From the NCBI GenBank assembly GCA_016708435.1, contig JADJFV010000033.1, positions 383,182 to 447,181 on the forward strand: a stretch of DNA of 64,000 bases, given 5' to 3'. The position numbers were made by a program, and so were the translations under genes. The DNA comes from Leptospiraceae bacterium (GTDB taxonomy: Bacteria; Spirochaetota; Leptospiria; Leptospirales; Leptospiraceae). Below are positions 6,002 to 15,528 of the stretch, in pieces (within the stretch, counting starts at the first letter, position 1; each line of letters begins with the position of its first letter). The notes below the pieces were generated by a model. The model was given only the letters and a program-made list of their open reading frames with translations. It was not told the DNA's origin and searched no databases.

Positions 6002-8529
6002 TTTTTTAATTCCTTCATCTTGGTTTCTAACTCCTCTGCTCTTTCTAATTTGCGAGTAATTCGGTAAAGCTCTTTTAGATTTTTGAGATTCTTAAAGTTC
6101 TTTGGGTCACGAAGTAGGATTTGTTCTCCAATGTCTACAGCCTTTTCATAATTACCACATTTTTTATTGGAAATACTGGCGAGATAAAGCATTTCCGTTG
6201 ATTCAGGTTTTTTGTAAGTGTATTGATTAATATGCTTAATTGCGTTTTGAAAATCTCTTTTCTTAAAATAGAAAAAACCTAGTTGTCGATTGGCTACTTC
6301 ATTATAAGGACTGAGTCGATAAATGTTTTTCAATAAGAGAATATTCTCGTCAAAGTTTACTTCTCTTATATCATAATGAGTCTTAAACATTCTAGATAGA
6401 ATTTCTGTGAAGTTTGTCTTATTTGGATTAACCGCAGGACCTTGATACTCGATTCGAAGTAGGCTACAGTCATCAGTTAGTTCTCCCGTTGTGTGTAGTA
6501 AATCTACTATTTTGGGTAAATCACCATTTGCCTTTCGAACAGTATCCAGGAATAAAGTTTCATCTTCGTTAATGATTCTAATGTTTTCCTCAACTCCAAT
6601 TTGAATATCATCTCTTCCATCAGAGCCTAATATCAATATATCGCCAGGCTTTAGACTCAATGTTTGCACTTGAAATAATTTTTCATTTTCAAAAATTCCG
6701 AGTTTACGCGTTGTAAACCTCTGCTCTATAAACCTTGCATTTCCATCTCTAAACAAAACTGTCCAGGGATGCTCTGCATTTATATGATATAAAAATCCTG
6801 TCTCGTCATCTATGAGTCCCATCACGCAAGATAAAAACATAGTTCCGTCAAAGGATTCAAAGATTCTCTGCAATTCTAAGAAAGCATCTTTTAACCATTT
6901 CTCCGGTGTCTTATTTCTAAAACTAGCAATCTGAGATCGCGACAAAACAGTATTAAACACAACTCCCATCACCAATGCACCACCTGCACCCTGTATGGAT
7001 TTTCCCATTGCATCTCCATTGATGAAGACAGTGTATTGTTTATCGTTTAATACTATGTTAGCCGAAATACTAATGTCTCCTCCAATTTCATATGTTTTAT
7101 TCTTAAAGTGAAAAGTCTTTTTTTGTTTTGAATAGAATTCAGTTTTTACATATTCACTATTATTTTTATTTGCAGTCAGTGGACTGAGTAAGAGTGATGT
7201 TAAAAAATAATCTCCATCTTGTTGTGTCTTTATCTTTTTAATTTCTTCCATCGTTTGATTTAATTCTTTAGTTCTTACTTCTACTTTATTTTCAAGAGAT
7301 GTATTTAGTTCTTCTACTTCCAGGTGAAGTCTTACAAATTTATTGGCAAGAATTGCCGCAATGCTTAGAATAAAAAACATAAAGCAATACCCAAAAGTTC
7401 TCGGCATTTGAAAATAACCTCTATCGCTTAAAATATCTGTAACGACTGAAATGAAAATTAGAACTACTCCTAAAAGAATATAGGTAGAGTCTTTATTCTT
7501 TCTTGCAGCTAATAGATAATAGAATAGAAATCCTATGTAGATAAATCCAATTGGTTGAGTTAGGCTTTTATTCATTTTATCAAAAAGAATTAGATCTGAG
7601 GCAAATAGAAAAAAACCTACAAGTAGCATGGAAATTAAATTTAGAATTAAGATTGGAATCGTAATTCTAAATTTGAAGAAGATTCGAATAAAGTTTGTAA
7701 AGAGCGGAATCAGACAGGTAAACATAGTGTATTCAATCTTCTTCATCAGAATAAAGTCAAGACCTAGTTCATATTTTCCCTGGGTTCGGAGAAATTGATA
7801 GATTACTACGGTGAATACAAATATCGCAAAATAGATATTATCCACTTCTTGCCTTCGCCGCAAAAATAGAAATAAAAAATACATTCCGACAGTTGCATAC
7901 ACAGCGAGTAGAATTACTTTAAACAAGTCTTCTTGGTATTTATCAAATTGAATTTTGATTGTAGTTCCAATTGCAGTCTTATCCTGATTGATTCCAATCT
8001 CTTCTGGAAAGAAACGCTCTACTTCAATTAGAATAGTGTTTTCTTTTCCTATCTGAATGAGGGATTGTGGAATTTCGTAAATTCGAATTTTGTCATAACT
8101 CTGTGGTTCCGGACTTCCAAAGCAACCTGTTGTTCCAATAAGCACATTATTGAAATAGGTTCTATCTCTATCGGAAATAATTCCAAGTCGAAGCGCCAAT
8201 TGTCTATTAGCCATTGACTCAGGAATGATTATTTTTCTACGTATCCAAATTCGCTTTTTTGCATCGACTTCCTTTGTCTGAAGATTAGATGGCACTTTGT
8301 ATTTTTTCCAATCTAATTGATCATAATTATTCTTTAGAATATTTTCTTTTACTATCTCGTCTATCGTATATTCCCATTCTGTTTCTGAATCTAAGTTGAT
8401 AATCTGGTCTTGTGCTTTGTGTAGTGACTGGTTTATGCTTTCGGTATCTTCACTATTTACATTTGCAAAGCAAATAATTAGAATGCCTAGCAGAATGGAA
8501 TGAAATAAATTCTTACTATTTTGTTTCAT
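5998..8529 (-). CDS. 7TM sensor SpoIIE/PP2C-type phosphatase with TPR tail
   Basis: 843 residues. A signal peptide (to about residue 26) leads to a jelly-roll-like extracytoplasmic domain (about 60-190), then about seven membrane segments (about 200-400) in the layout of 7TMR-DISM receptors, a coiled coil (about 400-435), and a SpoIIE-type phosphatase (about 450-700). The metal-site region reads FINGDAMGKSIQGAGGAL against the usual GDVSGHGxxAAL, and LILGSDGRDD plus TDDCSLL supply later acidic residues. TPR-like helices fill about 730-843. Such proteins usually dephosphorylate an STAS anti-sigma antagonist after sensing a ligand outside; the ligand is unknown. The start follows AAGGGAAGGTATTCC. 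Confidence 0.85.
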   Translation of the reverse strand: MKQNSKNLFHSILLGILIICFANVNSEDTESINQSLHKAQDQIINLDSETEWEYTIDEIVKENILKNNYDQLDWKKYKVPSNLQTKEVDAKKRIWIRRKIIIPESMANRQLALRLGIISDRDRTYFNNVLIGTTGCFGSPEPQSYDKIRIYEIPQSLIQIGKENTILIEVERFFPEEIGINQDKTAIGTTIKIQFDKYQEDLFKVILLAVYATVGMYFLFLFLRRRQEVDNIYFAIFVFTVVIYQFLRTQGKYELGLDFILMKKIEYTMFTCLIPLFTNFIRIFFKFRITIPILILNLISMLLVGFFLFASDLILFDKMNKSLTQPIGFIYIGFLFYYLLAARKNKDSTYILLGVVLIFISVVTDILSDRGYFQMPRTFGYCFMFFILSIAAILANKFVRLHLEVEELNTSLENKVEVRTKELNQTMEEIKKIKTQQDGDYFLTSLLLSPLTANKNNSEYVKTEFYSKQKKTFHFKNKTYEIGGDISISANIVLNDKQYTVFINGDAMGKSIQGAGGALVMGVVFNTVLSRSQIASFRNKTPEKWLKDAFLELQRIFESFDGTMFLSCVMGLIDDETGFLYHINAEHPWTVLFRDGNARFIEQRFTTRKLGIFENEKLFQVQTLSLKPGDILILGSDGRDDIQIGVEENIRIINEDETLFLDTVRKANGDLPKIVDLLHTTGELTDDCSLLRIEYQGPAVNPNKTNFTEILSRMFKTHYDIREVNFDENILLLKNIYRLSPYNEVANRQLGFFYFKKRDFQNAIKHINQYTYKKPESTEMLYLASISNKKCGNYEKAVDIGEQILLRDPKNFKNLKNLKELYRITRKLERAEELETKMKELKK

Positions 8530-8734
8530 GGAATACCTTCCCTTTTAAATTGCGAGTTATAATATCTAGAGCAGATAGGGGAAGAAATGAGCGCGGTAAA
8601 TGCTGATTTGGTTTCTTTTTTTTAAAAAATTACGCACAAGAGCAAATTTTTTTATTAAAGCATAGGTTTTCAAAAATGAATAGAATTGTAGCAGGAAAAA
8701 TTTAATTTGGATTTTCTATATTATCACTAATCCG

Positions 8735-9904
8735 ATGCCTAAAAACAAGCAAACAATACTACTTATCGACGATGACAAATTAATTATTATGTCATTGGAT
8801 TTAATTTTAAAGAGGAAAGGTTATCACGTTGTTCAGACTTCTGATCCAGAAGCTGTTCTTTCACTGATTGAGAAAGAAAATGTAGACTTAGTAATTTTAG
8901 ATTTCTATCTTTCCGAGATAAATGGAATCGAAATTTTAGAATTGATTCGAGCAAAAGAAGAATTTTCCAATATTCCAGTCTTCATGCTCACATCAGAAGA
9001 AAGTCCCGATATTATTGAAGCTTGTTTAGATTCAGGAGCAACGGATTTTATTATTAAACCAATTATTGCTAAAGTGTTGCTCGCTCGTATTCGCTCTGCA
9101 CTTTCAAATCGAACTAATATTCTTCAAATCGAATTACAAAAAAAAGAAATATCTGAGTCAAAGGAAAAGCTTTCTTTAGTGTTGTATCATCTGGAAAAAG
9201 ACATTAAAAAAGCGAGAGTAACGCAAACTACTCTTATCCCCGCAAGTTATATTGAATCGAAAACATATAAAATGTATTCCTATTATAAACCTATGATCGA
9301 AGTGGGAGGAGATTTTTTTACTCATTATGAGAGAGCGGATAAGACTGATATACTTTTTGGAGATGTATCAGGTCATGGAATTTCTTCCGCCATGGTATCC
9401 TGTATGGCAGTTCTTTGTTTTCAAACTATGCTGCATGATCAAGGCACAGTAGAAGGGGAATTACGTTATTTACATAATACATTATCTAGTTATGTGGCAG
9501 GGCATTATATTACCGGTGTTTACTTACGATTTGACAAAAATAGTAAACTTCTTACCTATGCATATGCAGGGCATCATAGTATGGTTTTAATTCGAGATAA
9601 TACTATTATGGAGCTTGAAGGCAAAGGAACTCCACTTGTTTTATTGAAAGATTTTATAACTAAGGAATTTTCCATTTCTATCAAAACAGGAGACAGATTA
9701 TTTCTTTTTTCAGATGGGCTCTTTGAATTCTTTAATTTAGAAAATGAATTCTATGGAACTAATAAATTTCTTTCAGACGTAAAAGATGTAATGCATTTAC
9801 AGGGAAGCGATTTTCTGAATGCAGTCTCTGAAACTTCGATTCGTATCTCTGGAAATATAGTAAGAGATGATATGACTATGCTTTTAATCAGCTTTCAATT
9901 CTAA
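8735..9904 (+). CDS. Response regulator with SpoIIE/PP2C phosphatase output
   Basis: 389 residues. Receiver domain at 1-125: acidic pocket DDD at 12-14, phosphoacceptor Asp56 in LVILDFYL, and the conserved Lys in FIIKP. A coiled-coil linker (about 130-165) leads to a PP2C domain with VGGDFF, FGDVSGHGISSAMVS, YAYAGHHSM, LFLFSDGLFE and RDDMTMLLI, all the expected metal-binding acids. This is the RsbU-like layout in which phosphorylation of the receiver controls phosphatase activity toward an STAS protein. It diverges from the 7TM phosphatase; no kinase or STAS partner is adjacent. Confidence 0.9.
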   Translation: MPKNKQTILLIDDDKLIIMSLDLILKRKGYHVVQTSDPEAVLSLIEKENVDLVILDFYLSEINGIEILELIRAKEEFSNIPVFMLTSEESPDIIEACLDSGATDFIIKPIIAKVLLARIRSALSNRTNILQIELQKKEISESKEKLSLVLYHLEKDIKKARVTQTTLIPASYIESKTYKMYSYYKPMIEVGGDFFTHYERADKTDILFGDVSGHGISSAMVSCMAVLCFQTMLHDQGTVEGELRYLHNTLSSYVAGHYITGVYLRFDKNSKLLTYAYAGHHSMVLIRDNTIMELEGKGTPLVLLKDFITKEFSISIKTGDRLFLFSDGLFEFFNLENEFYGTNKFLSDVKDVMHLQGSDFLNAVSETSIRISGNIVRDDMTMLLISFQF

Positions 9905-9917
9905 CGACAAATTTGTA

Positions 9918-10370
9918 TTATCCTAAAACTAATTGAAGACATTCATCTTCTTTTTCTTGCATTCTTTTTTCTTCGTAGGCGCCCTTTTCGTGATCGAAAC
10001 CGAGCAAGTGTAAGATTCCATGAACTAGAAGTCGATAAAACTCTTCCTTATCACTATGCCCGATTTCTCTGGCTTGCTTTCGCATTGTATCTATCGAAAT
10101 AATGATTTCGCCTAAAATTTTATAACCTTCTGGTAAATCTTTTTCTACGATTGGAAAAGAAAGAACATCGGTAGATTTGTCTTTGCCTCTCTTCGCAAGA
10201 TTGATTTTTTGAATTTCTTCGTCGCTTGTAACTAGAAGAGAAAGCTCATATCCTTTTAAATTCGTAATATGATCTACGATTTTTTTGATATTTGCTTTAA
10301 TCTCTTTCGGAGTTATCCCCAATTTGTGATGGGAGTTGTTCTCAATGTAAATATTTTTTATCAGTGACAT
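9918..10370 (-). CDS. ybeY: Endoribonuclease YbeY
   Basis: 150 residues, standard length. The zinc site HGILHLLGFDHEKG matches the family pattern H-G-x-L-H-L-x-G-x-D-H, and STDVLSFP precedes it as in all YbeY proteins. YbeY acts in 16S rRNA 3' maturation and ribosome quality control. It lies 8 bases downstream of metG on the same strand, so the two probably form an operon. Confidence 0.93.
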   Translation of the reverse strand: MSLIKNIYIENNSHHKLGITPKEIKANIKKIVDHITNLKGYELSLLVTSDEEIQKINLAKRGKDKSTDVLSFPIVEKDLPEGYKILGEIIISIDTMRKQAREIGHSDKEEFYRLLVHGILHLLGFDHEKGAYEEKRMQEKEDECLQLVLG

Positions 10371-10378
10371 AGTTTCGG

Positions 10379-12412
10379 CTACTTAAGAATATCCCCTGGA
10401 TTAGCATTTCTATGTGGAACAAAAAGAGAAAGTGTTGCGTCTTTGCCAGTGGCTAACAACATTGCCTCTGACATACCGAATTTCATCTTTCTAGGTTCAA
10501 GATTTGCAACCACAACTACTTTCATTCCAACAAGTTCTTCTGGTTTATATGCAGATTTTATACCAGCGAATACATTTTTGATCCCTTTTTCTCCAAGATC
10601 AACTTTAACATTTAAAAGTTTATCTGCACCTTCTACATGATTTGCTTCTGCAATCAGACCAACTCTTAATTCAACCTTAGTAAGATCATTTATACTGATT
10701 AGACCTGTTTCATTAGAATTAGACTTAGATTCAGATGTTTTTATTGTAGTAGGATTTGTTTTTACTTCATTTTGTGATTCTTTATTTTCTTCTAACATAG
10801 TAGTAATTGCCTTTTCATCTACTCGCTGTGAGAGTATCTCGTAAGGAAGAATGCTGTTATTCTCTAAGAGATTCTCTAGTTCAGCGAAAGGTATTTTAGA
10901 ATTCAAGTTCAATATTTTAAATATTCTTTCAGAAATTTTAGGTATGACAGGTTGTAGGTAAATCGAAAGTATCCTCGCGCTATTGATTGCAGTGGTAACA
11001 ACTTGTCTTGCTTCTTCTTTATCTGTTTTCAAAAGATTCCAGGGAGCTTTGTCGTTTACGTATTTATTGACCACATCCCCCAGGCGTGCGATTTCTTTCA
11101 TTACTTTCGAGTAATTTTTATCTTCGTAATTTTTTAAAATTTCCGCTTTGCTTGCGAGCAGTTCGGTTACTATTGATCTGCCTTCCACATTGAGTGTTCC
11201 TAGTCTTCTATCCAATTTGTCTAGAATGGAAGTTCCAGTTCTTGAAAGTATGTTAATGAAATTTCCGATTAAATCAGAATTTACCTTTGAACTAAAGTCG
11301 GAAAAATTTAAATCTAAATCGTCAAGAGTATCGTTTAATTTTCCGGCAATGAAAAAACGGAAATGCTCTGGCTCTAAGTATTTTAAGAAGGTAGAAGCTT
11401 TGATAAAAGTTCCACGAGACTTAGACATTTTTTCGCCATTGACTGTGATGAATCCGTGCACGTTGACTCGATTCGGAGTTTTATAGTCTCCACCTAATAG
11501 CATTGCAGGCCAGAAGAGCGCGTGAAAGTATAATATGTCTTTGCCTACGAAATGAATTATTTCTCCGTCGCCTGATTTCCAAAACTCGTCGAACGTTGGA
11601 TTGTCTTTGAAATAATTCTTGGAGGACGCAATATAACCAATAGGCGCATCTAACCATACATAAAAGTATTTATTCACTTCACCTGGAATTTCAAATCCAA
11701 AGTAAGGACCGTCACGCGATATATCCCATTCCTGTAAGCCTTGGGAAAACCATTCGTTTAATTTATTGCGAACACCTTCGTGCACATGCTTTGGATCATC
11801 AATCCATGCTGCTAATTCTTTCTGAAAATCCTGTAATTTAAAGAATAAATGCTTTGAACTTTTTAAGCCCGGTGTGTTTCCGCAAATTGCACAATGAGAG
11901 TCAACTAAATCCTTTGGAGAATAATTAGAGCCACATACTTCACATCCATCGCCATATTGATCTTTTGCGCCACACTTAGGGCAGGTGCCTTTGATAAAAC
12001 GATCAGGCAGAAACATTTTATCATGCTCACAATAGGATTGCTCAATTTCTCTTTCTGCAATATGAGAATTCTTTTTTAGACTATTGTAAATTTCTTCCGA
12101 ATAATGACGATTTTCCGGTGAATTCGTAGTATAGTAGTTATCATACTCAATATGAAAAGCCGTTAAGTCTTTGTAGTGCTCTGCGTGAATTTTGGTTACT
12201 AATTCTTCCGGGGAAATATTTTCTTTTTTGGCAGCAAGCATTACAGGTGTGCCATGTGTATCGTCTGCACAGAAGAAATAACACTCATTACCCGCTAGTT
12301 TCTGGTATCGAACCCAAATATCGGTTTGGACTCCTTCTAGCATATGACCTAAATGAATGGAACCATTTGCATAAGGAAGAGCTGTTGTGACTAATAATTT
12401 TCTTTTTTTCAT
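10379..12412 (-). CDS. metG: Methionyl-tRNA synthetase with C-terminal tRNA-binding domain
   Basis: 677 residues from ATG 12412. Class I motifs are present: ALPYANGSIHLGH near the start and EKMSKSRGTF near the middle. A zinc region carries cysteine pairs (CPKCG, CEVCG, CAICG). After a low-complexity Ser/Asn/Lys/Glu linker, the last 110 residues form an EMAP/Trbp111-like domain (VELRVGLIAEANHVEGADKL, LEPRKMKFGMSEAM). The frame opens earlier at a TTG (12451), but that lies inside a dispersed repeat and adds 13 unconserved residues, so the ATG is preferred. It leads an operon with ybeY. Confidence 0.93.
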   Translation of the reverse strand: MKKRKLLVTTALPYANGSIHLGHMLEGVQTDIWVRYQKLAGNECYFFCADDTHGTPVMLAAKKENISPEELVTKIHAEHYKDLTAFHIEYDNYYTTNSPENRHYSEEIYNSLKKNSHIAEREIEQSYCEHDKMFLPDRFIKGTCPKCGAKDQYGDGCEVCGSNYSPKDLVDSHCAICGNTPGLKSSKHLFFKLQDFQKELAAWIDDPKHVHEGVRNKLNEWFSQGLQEWDISRDGPYFGFEIPGEVNKYFYVWLDAPIGYIASSKNYFKDNPTFDEFWKSGDGEIIHFVGKDILYFHALFWPAMLLGGDYKTPNRVNVHGFITVNGEKMSKSRGTFIKASTFLKYLEPEHFRFFIAGKLNDTLDDLDLNFSDFSSKVNSDLIGNFINILSRTGTSILDKLDRRLGTLNVEGRSIVTELLASKAEILKNYEDKNYSKVMKEIARLGDVVNKYVNDKAPWNLLKTDKEEARQVVTTAINSARILSIYLQPVIPKISERIFKILNLNSKIPFAELENLLENNSILPYEILSQRVDEKAITTMLEENKESQNEVKTNPTTIKTSESKSNSNETGLISINDLTKVELRVGLIAEANHVEGADKLLNVKVDLGEKGIKNVFAGIKSAYKPEELVGMKVVVVANLEPRKMKFGMSEAMLLATGKDATLSLFVPHRNANPGDILK

Positions 12413-12450
12413 ATAGTTTTGAGTGAGTGCTTTGCCACCGATGAACACCA

Positions 12451-12493
12451 ATGCACACCGATGATTTTAATTTGAGTATTCTTGTCGGTGTGT
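12451..12493 (-). repeat. Dispersed inverted-repeat element, copy B, in metG leader
   Basis: CACACCGA (12454-12461) and TCGGTGTG (12485-12492) are perfectly complementary, separated by 23 bases. Read on the minus strand it matches the element at 1663-1709 (TCATCGGTGTGCATT shared). It lies about 40 bases before the metG ATG and would be in its leader. I see no T-box features. Confidence 0.5.
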
Positions 12494-12535
12494 TTTGATT
12501 ATCTTTGGGTGAGTATACTGAATGTATTTTCCTTT

Positions 12536-12901
12536 CTAGGCTTTTTTAGCCTTTTTAATATTCTCAGCGACTTCGGTGATCTTTGCCTTTACAGCTTCTA
12601 CTTTGCCCTCTGGCATTTTATTTTGAATTTCTTCGGTGATCTTGTTGTAGTTATCAATGATTTTAGAGCGCGTGTCTTCGTAGTTTTTTCCAGCTACGCT
12701 TGTGAATTCTTTTATATCGTGAATGATTTTATCTAATGAATGTCTGATTTGCACTGCACCTTCTGAATTGTCTTGCGCCCCTCTCGTGCTAAGTTCTGTA
12801 TAAGACTTCTCTAACTCGGTTTTGGCTCTTTCTAAACCCTCTTTTCCAGCCTGTAGTAGTCCGATTCCTATGTTAAGAATATCCATTATTTGTTTTTCCA
12901 T
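12536..12901 (-). CDS. Small helical phasin-like protein
   Basis: 121 residues, almost wholly helical and rich in Lys/Glu/Ala, with no signal peptide or membrane segment. The pattern (LNIGIGLLQAGKEGLERAKT, a central amphipathic stretch, and a C-terminal KAKITEVAENIKKAKKA) resembles phasin-related or polyhydroxyalkanoate-granule-associated small proteins. The start follows GGAGAGATTAA. A storage-granule role would need PHA genes elsewhere; none are in the window. A generic coiled-coil protein is the alternative. Confidence 0.55.
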   Translation of the reverse strand: MEKQIMDILNIGIGLLQAGKEGLERAKTELEKSYTELSTRGAQDNSEGAVQIRHSLDKIIHDIKEFTSVAGKNYEDTRSKIIDNYNKITEEIQNKMPEGKVEAVKAKITEVAENIKKAKKA

Positions 12902-13112
12902 TTAATCTCTCCAATAAAATAAAAGATTTATCAATATATGACCAAATTTATATGATTGACTCATTTATATATCCCTTTTTTGAAAAATAAGTTTTGCAAA
13001 ATTTCATGAAATCAGTGTATTCTAGCTTGCCATTGCTGGTTATAAGGCAGAACTGGAAGGTATAAGCGTTGCTGGGATCGAAAAACTCAGCTCTGCATTA
13101 GAAAAGGAAGCA

Positions 13113-13937
13113 ATGAAAGAAGACATTCATAAGAGATTTGTGCATTTTCAGGAGTTTTTGCCTAAAATACAGGCATTTTTAATCAAAACACAACGCAAGT
13201 CTGACTTTAGGATAGATAAAAAAGGTCCTATTGATCTAGTTACAGAAGCGGATTTGGGCTCTGAGAAAATGGTAGTAGATGAAATTAGTAAGTTTTTTCC
13301 AGACGATCATATTATGGGAGAGGAGGGATCTAGCGTGCAAGGGAAAAATCAATATCGTTGGATCATTGACCCAGTCGATGGAACTACGAACTTCGCTCAT
13401 CGTCTGCCTCTTTACGGAATTTGTCTCGGTTTGCAAAATATAGAAAGTGGACGCGTGGAAATGGGCATTGTAAGCTTTCCCGCTTTGGGCGATACCTACC
13501 ATGCCATTCGGGGAGCGGGAGCATTTAAAAACGGAGAGCGAATCTTTGTATCGGAGACAAGTGAGTTAATCAACGCGTTAGTCTCCACAGGTTTCCCTTA
13601 CGATAAGAAACAAAGAATGGAAAGTGTTATGCATAATTTGAAATCCATGTTGTTAGCCGTTCGAGACGTTAGGCGAACTGGTGTTGCAAGTCTTGATTTA
13701 TGTTGGGTTGCAGAAGGAAGATTTGATGCGTATTGGGAAGAAAATCTAAAACCCTGGGACATGGCAGCAGCATCGGTTATTGTAGAAGAAGCTGGAGGAA
13801 GGCTTTCTACTTTCGATGGAAATGATTTTTCCGTATTCGTTCCAAATCTACTTTCATCCAATTCCATTATTCATGACAAGCTAATTGAGCGGCTATCTGT
13901 CATTTCCCCCCAAGTAAAAAGTGAATTTGGTTTATGA
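13113..13937 (+). CDS. Inositol monophosphatase family protein
   Basis: 274 residues, normal length. The metal and substrate motifs are intact: GEEG at 69-72, DPVDGTTNF from Asp86 with Asp89, and a C-terminal WDMAAASVIVEEAGG. The family removes phosphate from inositol monophosphates or related sugars (SuhB-like). ATG is preceded by AAAAGGAAG. The frame stays open for about 29 codons upstream (from 13026) without a standard start codon; I regard this as chance. It heads an operon, overlapping the next gene by 4 bases (ATGA). Confidence 0.9.
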   Translation: MKEDIHKRFVHFQEFLPKIQAFLIKTQRKSDFRIDKKGPIDLVTEADLGSEKMVVDEISKFFPDDHIMGEEGSSVQGKNQYRWIIDPVDGTTNFAHRLPLYGICLGLQNIESGRVEMGIVSFPALGDTYHAIRGAGAFKNGERIFVSETSELINALVSTGFPYDKKQRMESVMHNLKSMLLAVRDVRRTGVASLDLCWVAEGRFDAYWEENLKPWDMAAASVIVEEAGGRLSTFDGNDFSVFVPNLLSSNSIIHDKLIERLSVISPQVKSEFGL

Positions 13938-14836
13938 AGTTTAGAAGAAATAAATTTCTTTCTCTTTGCCTCTGTGCCTCGGTGGCTATCTTCTTTTCCC
14001 TCACTGTAAGTGCGCAAGAGACATATCCCAAAATCTACGAATCCAATACTTGGAATCCAATTGGATTTGAAGAGATAGAAGAAAAATTTAAATCTGTGGA
14101 TGTAATTCTAATCGGGGAAGAGCATGACGATAAAGTGGGTCATGCAGAAAAACTAAAACTCATTCGGTTTTTATCGGAGCGGCAAAGTTTTATTATCTCC
14201 ATGGAAATGTTTGAGCGAGATGGACAAGTTGTATTGAATGAATACCTCGCCGGACTTATTGATGAGAAACTATTTCAGTCTGACTGTAAGCTATGGAATA
14301 ATTATGAAGACTATAAACCGATTGTTCTCTTTGCAAAAGAGAATAAAATTCCAATCCTAGCGGCTAACGCACCTAGACGTTATGTGCGAATCCTTTCTCG
14401 CAATGGATTGGAAGAAATTTATAAATTCCCTCCTGCCTCACGAAAATTATTTGCTCCGATTTATACAGTGGAGCGTTACAGACAGGAATCTTATGAGAAT
14501 AAAATATTTGGCTCTATCGCCGGACATACGAGTGAAAAGCTAGGAATGAAAAATATGATTCTAGCACAAAATCTTTGGGATGCAACAATGACCGATTCTA
14601 TTTTAAAAACCATTGAGAAGAAGCGAACAAAAGTAATTCATATAAACGGTCGGTTTCATAGCGACGAGTATATGGGTGTTACCCACAGACTTAAAGAGTT
14701 TGGTTTAAGGGTGCTTACGATTTCCATGTTCGTGCATCGATCTCTTGAATCCCCGAATCAAACCCAACTGAAAAAATACGCAGATATTATTTATATTACG
14801 GGAGCAAATTTCCCAAACAAAGAAAAAGGAGAATAA
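13934..14836 (+). CDS. ChaN-like (Tiki/ChaN superfamily) secreted protein
   Basis: 300 residues with a signal peptide ending near SLTVSA. The superfamily motifs are visible: VILIGEEHDD with GHAEKLKLIRFL, then ISMEMFERDG, and a late VIHINGRFHSDEYMGV, supplying the Glu/His residues of this fold. ChaN-like proteins are linked to haem or iron handling; a protease-like activity is known for Tiki relatives. Translation is coupled to the preceding phosphatase gene by ATGA overlap. Oddly, codons 10-18 of the signal peptide are built from the CACAGAG-family repeat (13962-13986, reverse arm), 21 of 25 bases matching the arm at 28529. Confidence 0.8.
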   Translation: MKFRRNKFLSLCLCASVAIFFSLTVSAQETYPKIYESNTWNPIGFEEIEEKFKSVDVILIGEEHDDKVGHAEKLKLIRFLSERQSFIISMEMFERDGQVVLNEYLAGLIDEKLFQSDCKLWNNYEDYKPIVLFAKENKIPILAANAPRRYVRILSRNGLEEIYKFPPASRKLFAPIYTVERYRQESYENKIFGSIAGHTSEKLGMKNMILAQNLWDATMTDSILKTIEKKRTKVIHINGRFHSDEYMGVTHRLKEFGLRVLTISMFVHRSLESPNQTQLKKYADIIYITGANFPNKEKGE

Positions 14837-14837
14837 A

Positions 14838-15528
14838 ATGTTTCAATATAAACATAGACATTTAGAAATCGCAAGCATATTCCTGTTTGTAGTCTACTGT
14901 ATTATGCTATTAGTAAAAATTGGCGAAGAGACTATTCGACTTGCGAATAATCTAGGTTATCTGGTAATTCCGTTAGCTCTTGCTCCTTTATTTGTTGGAT
15001 ATGTAGGTGCTGATTTTTTTTCCGGGCTTGTTCATTTTCTAGGAGATACATTTGGAACGGAGGAAACGCCCGTGCTTGGAGAGCCTTTTATTAAACCATT
15101 TCGGGAACATCATGTAGATCCAAAAGGAATGACAAAACATGATTTTGTAGAGACAAGCGGAAACAATTGCATCGTATCCATTCCTTTTTTGCTTTTGGTT
15201 TATTACCTAATTGATATTAAGTCGAGTCTATTTGCCTATTCCTTCTATAGTTTCTTTTGTTTTCTAATGATTGCAGTTTTTATTACAAATCAGATTCATA
15301 AATGGTCGCATATGGAAAATCCCGGGGCGGCTAATATTATTTCTCCAACGAAACAATTTAATCCTTTCGCCTGAGCATCATCAGGTTCATCACACGGAGC
15401 CTTTTGATAAATACTATTGCATTACTGTCGGTTGGTTAAATCCATTTCTTTATAAGATTCATTTTTTTGAAAGCATTAAGACTATCGCCTATAAAATCTT
15501 TGGAGATAGAGTGGCTATTCGACGTTAA
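14838..15528 (+). pseudogene. CarF/TMEM189 (Kua)-type desaturase, one-base frameshift
   Basis: Two frames together encode about 229 residues of a plasmanylethanolamine-desaturase-like membrane protein. The first frame has ADFFSGLVHFLGDTFG, FREHHVDPKGMTKHDFVET and NQIHKWSHMENPG; the second has LQRNNLILSPEHHQVHHTEP and YYCITVGWLNP. These His motifs belong to one Kua/CarF protein. Removing one G from GGGG at 15324-15327 joins them exactly. As written, the protein ends at 15374 without its last His cluster and would be inactive. Family members introduce the vinyl-ether bond of plasmalogens. The start follows AAGGAGAATAAA, one base after chaN, so it is third in the operon. Sequencing error or recent mutation cannot be told apart here. 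Confidence 0.8.

Noticed and set aside
12413..12535. T-box or other riboswitch before metG
   Set aside because: The leader is short, with a repeat hairpin but no T-box sequence, specifier loop or antiterminator that I can see.
13026..13112. N-terminal extension of the inositol monophosphatase
   Set aside because: The frame is open but has no standard start codon, and the protein from 13113 already has the family's normal length with a good AAGGAAG.
15321..15375. Programmed frameshift in the desaturase gene
   Set aside because: No slippery heptamer or downstream structure is evident; a one-base indel at GGGG is simpler.
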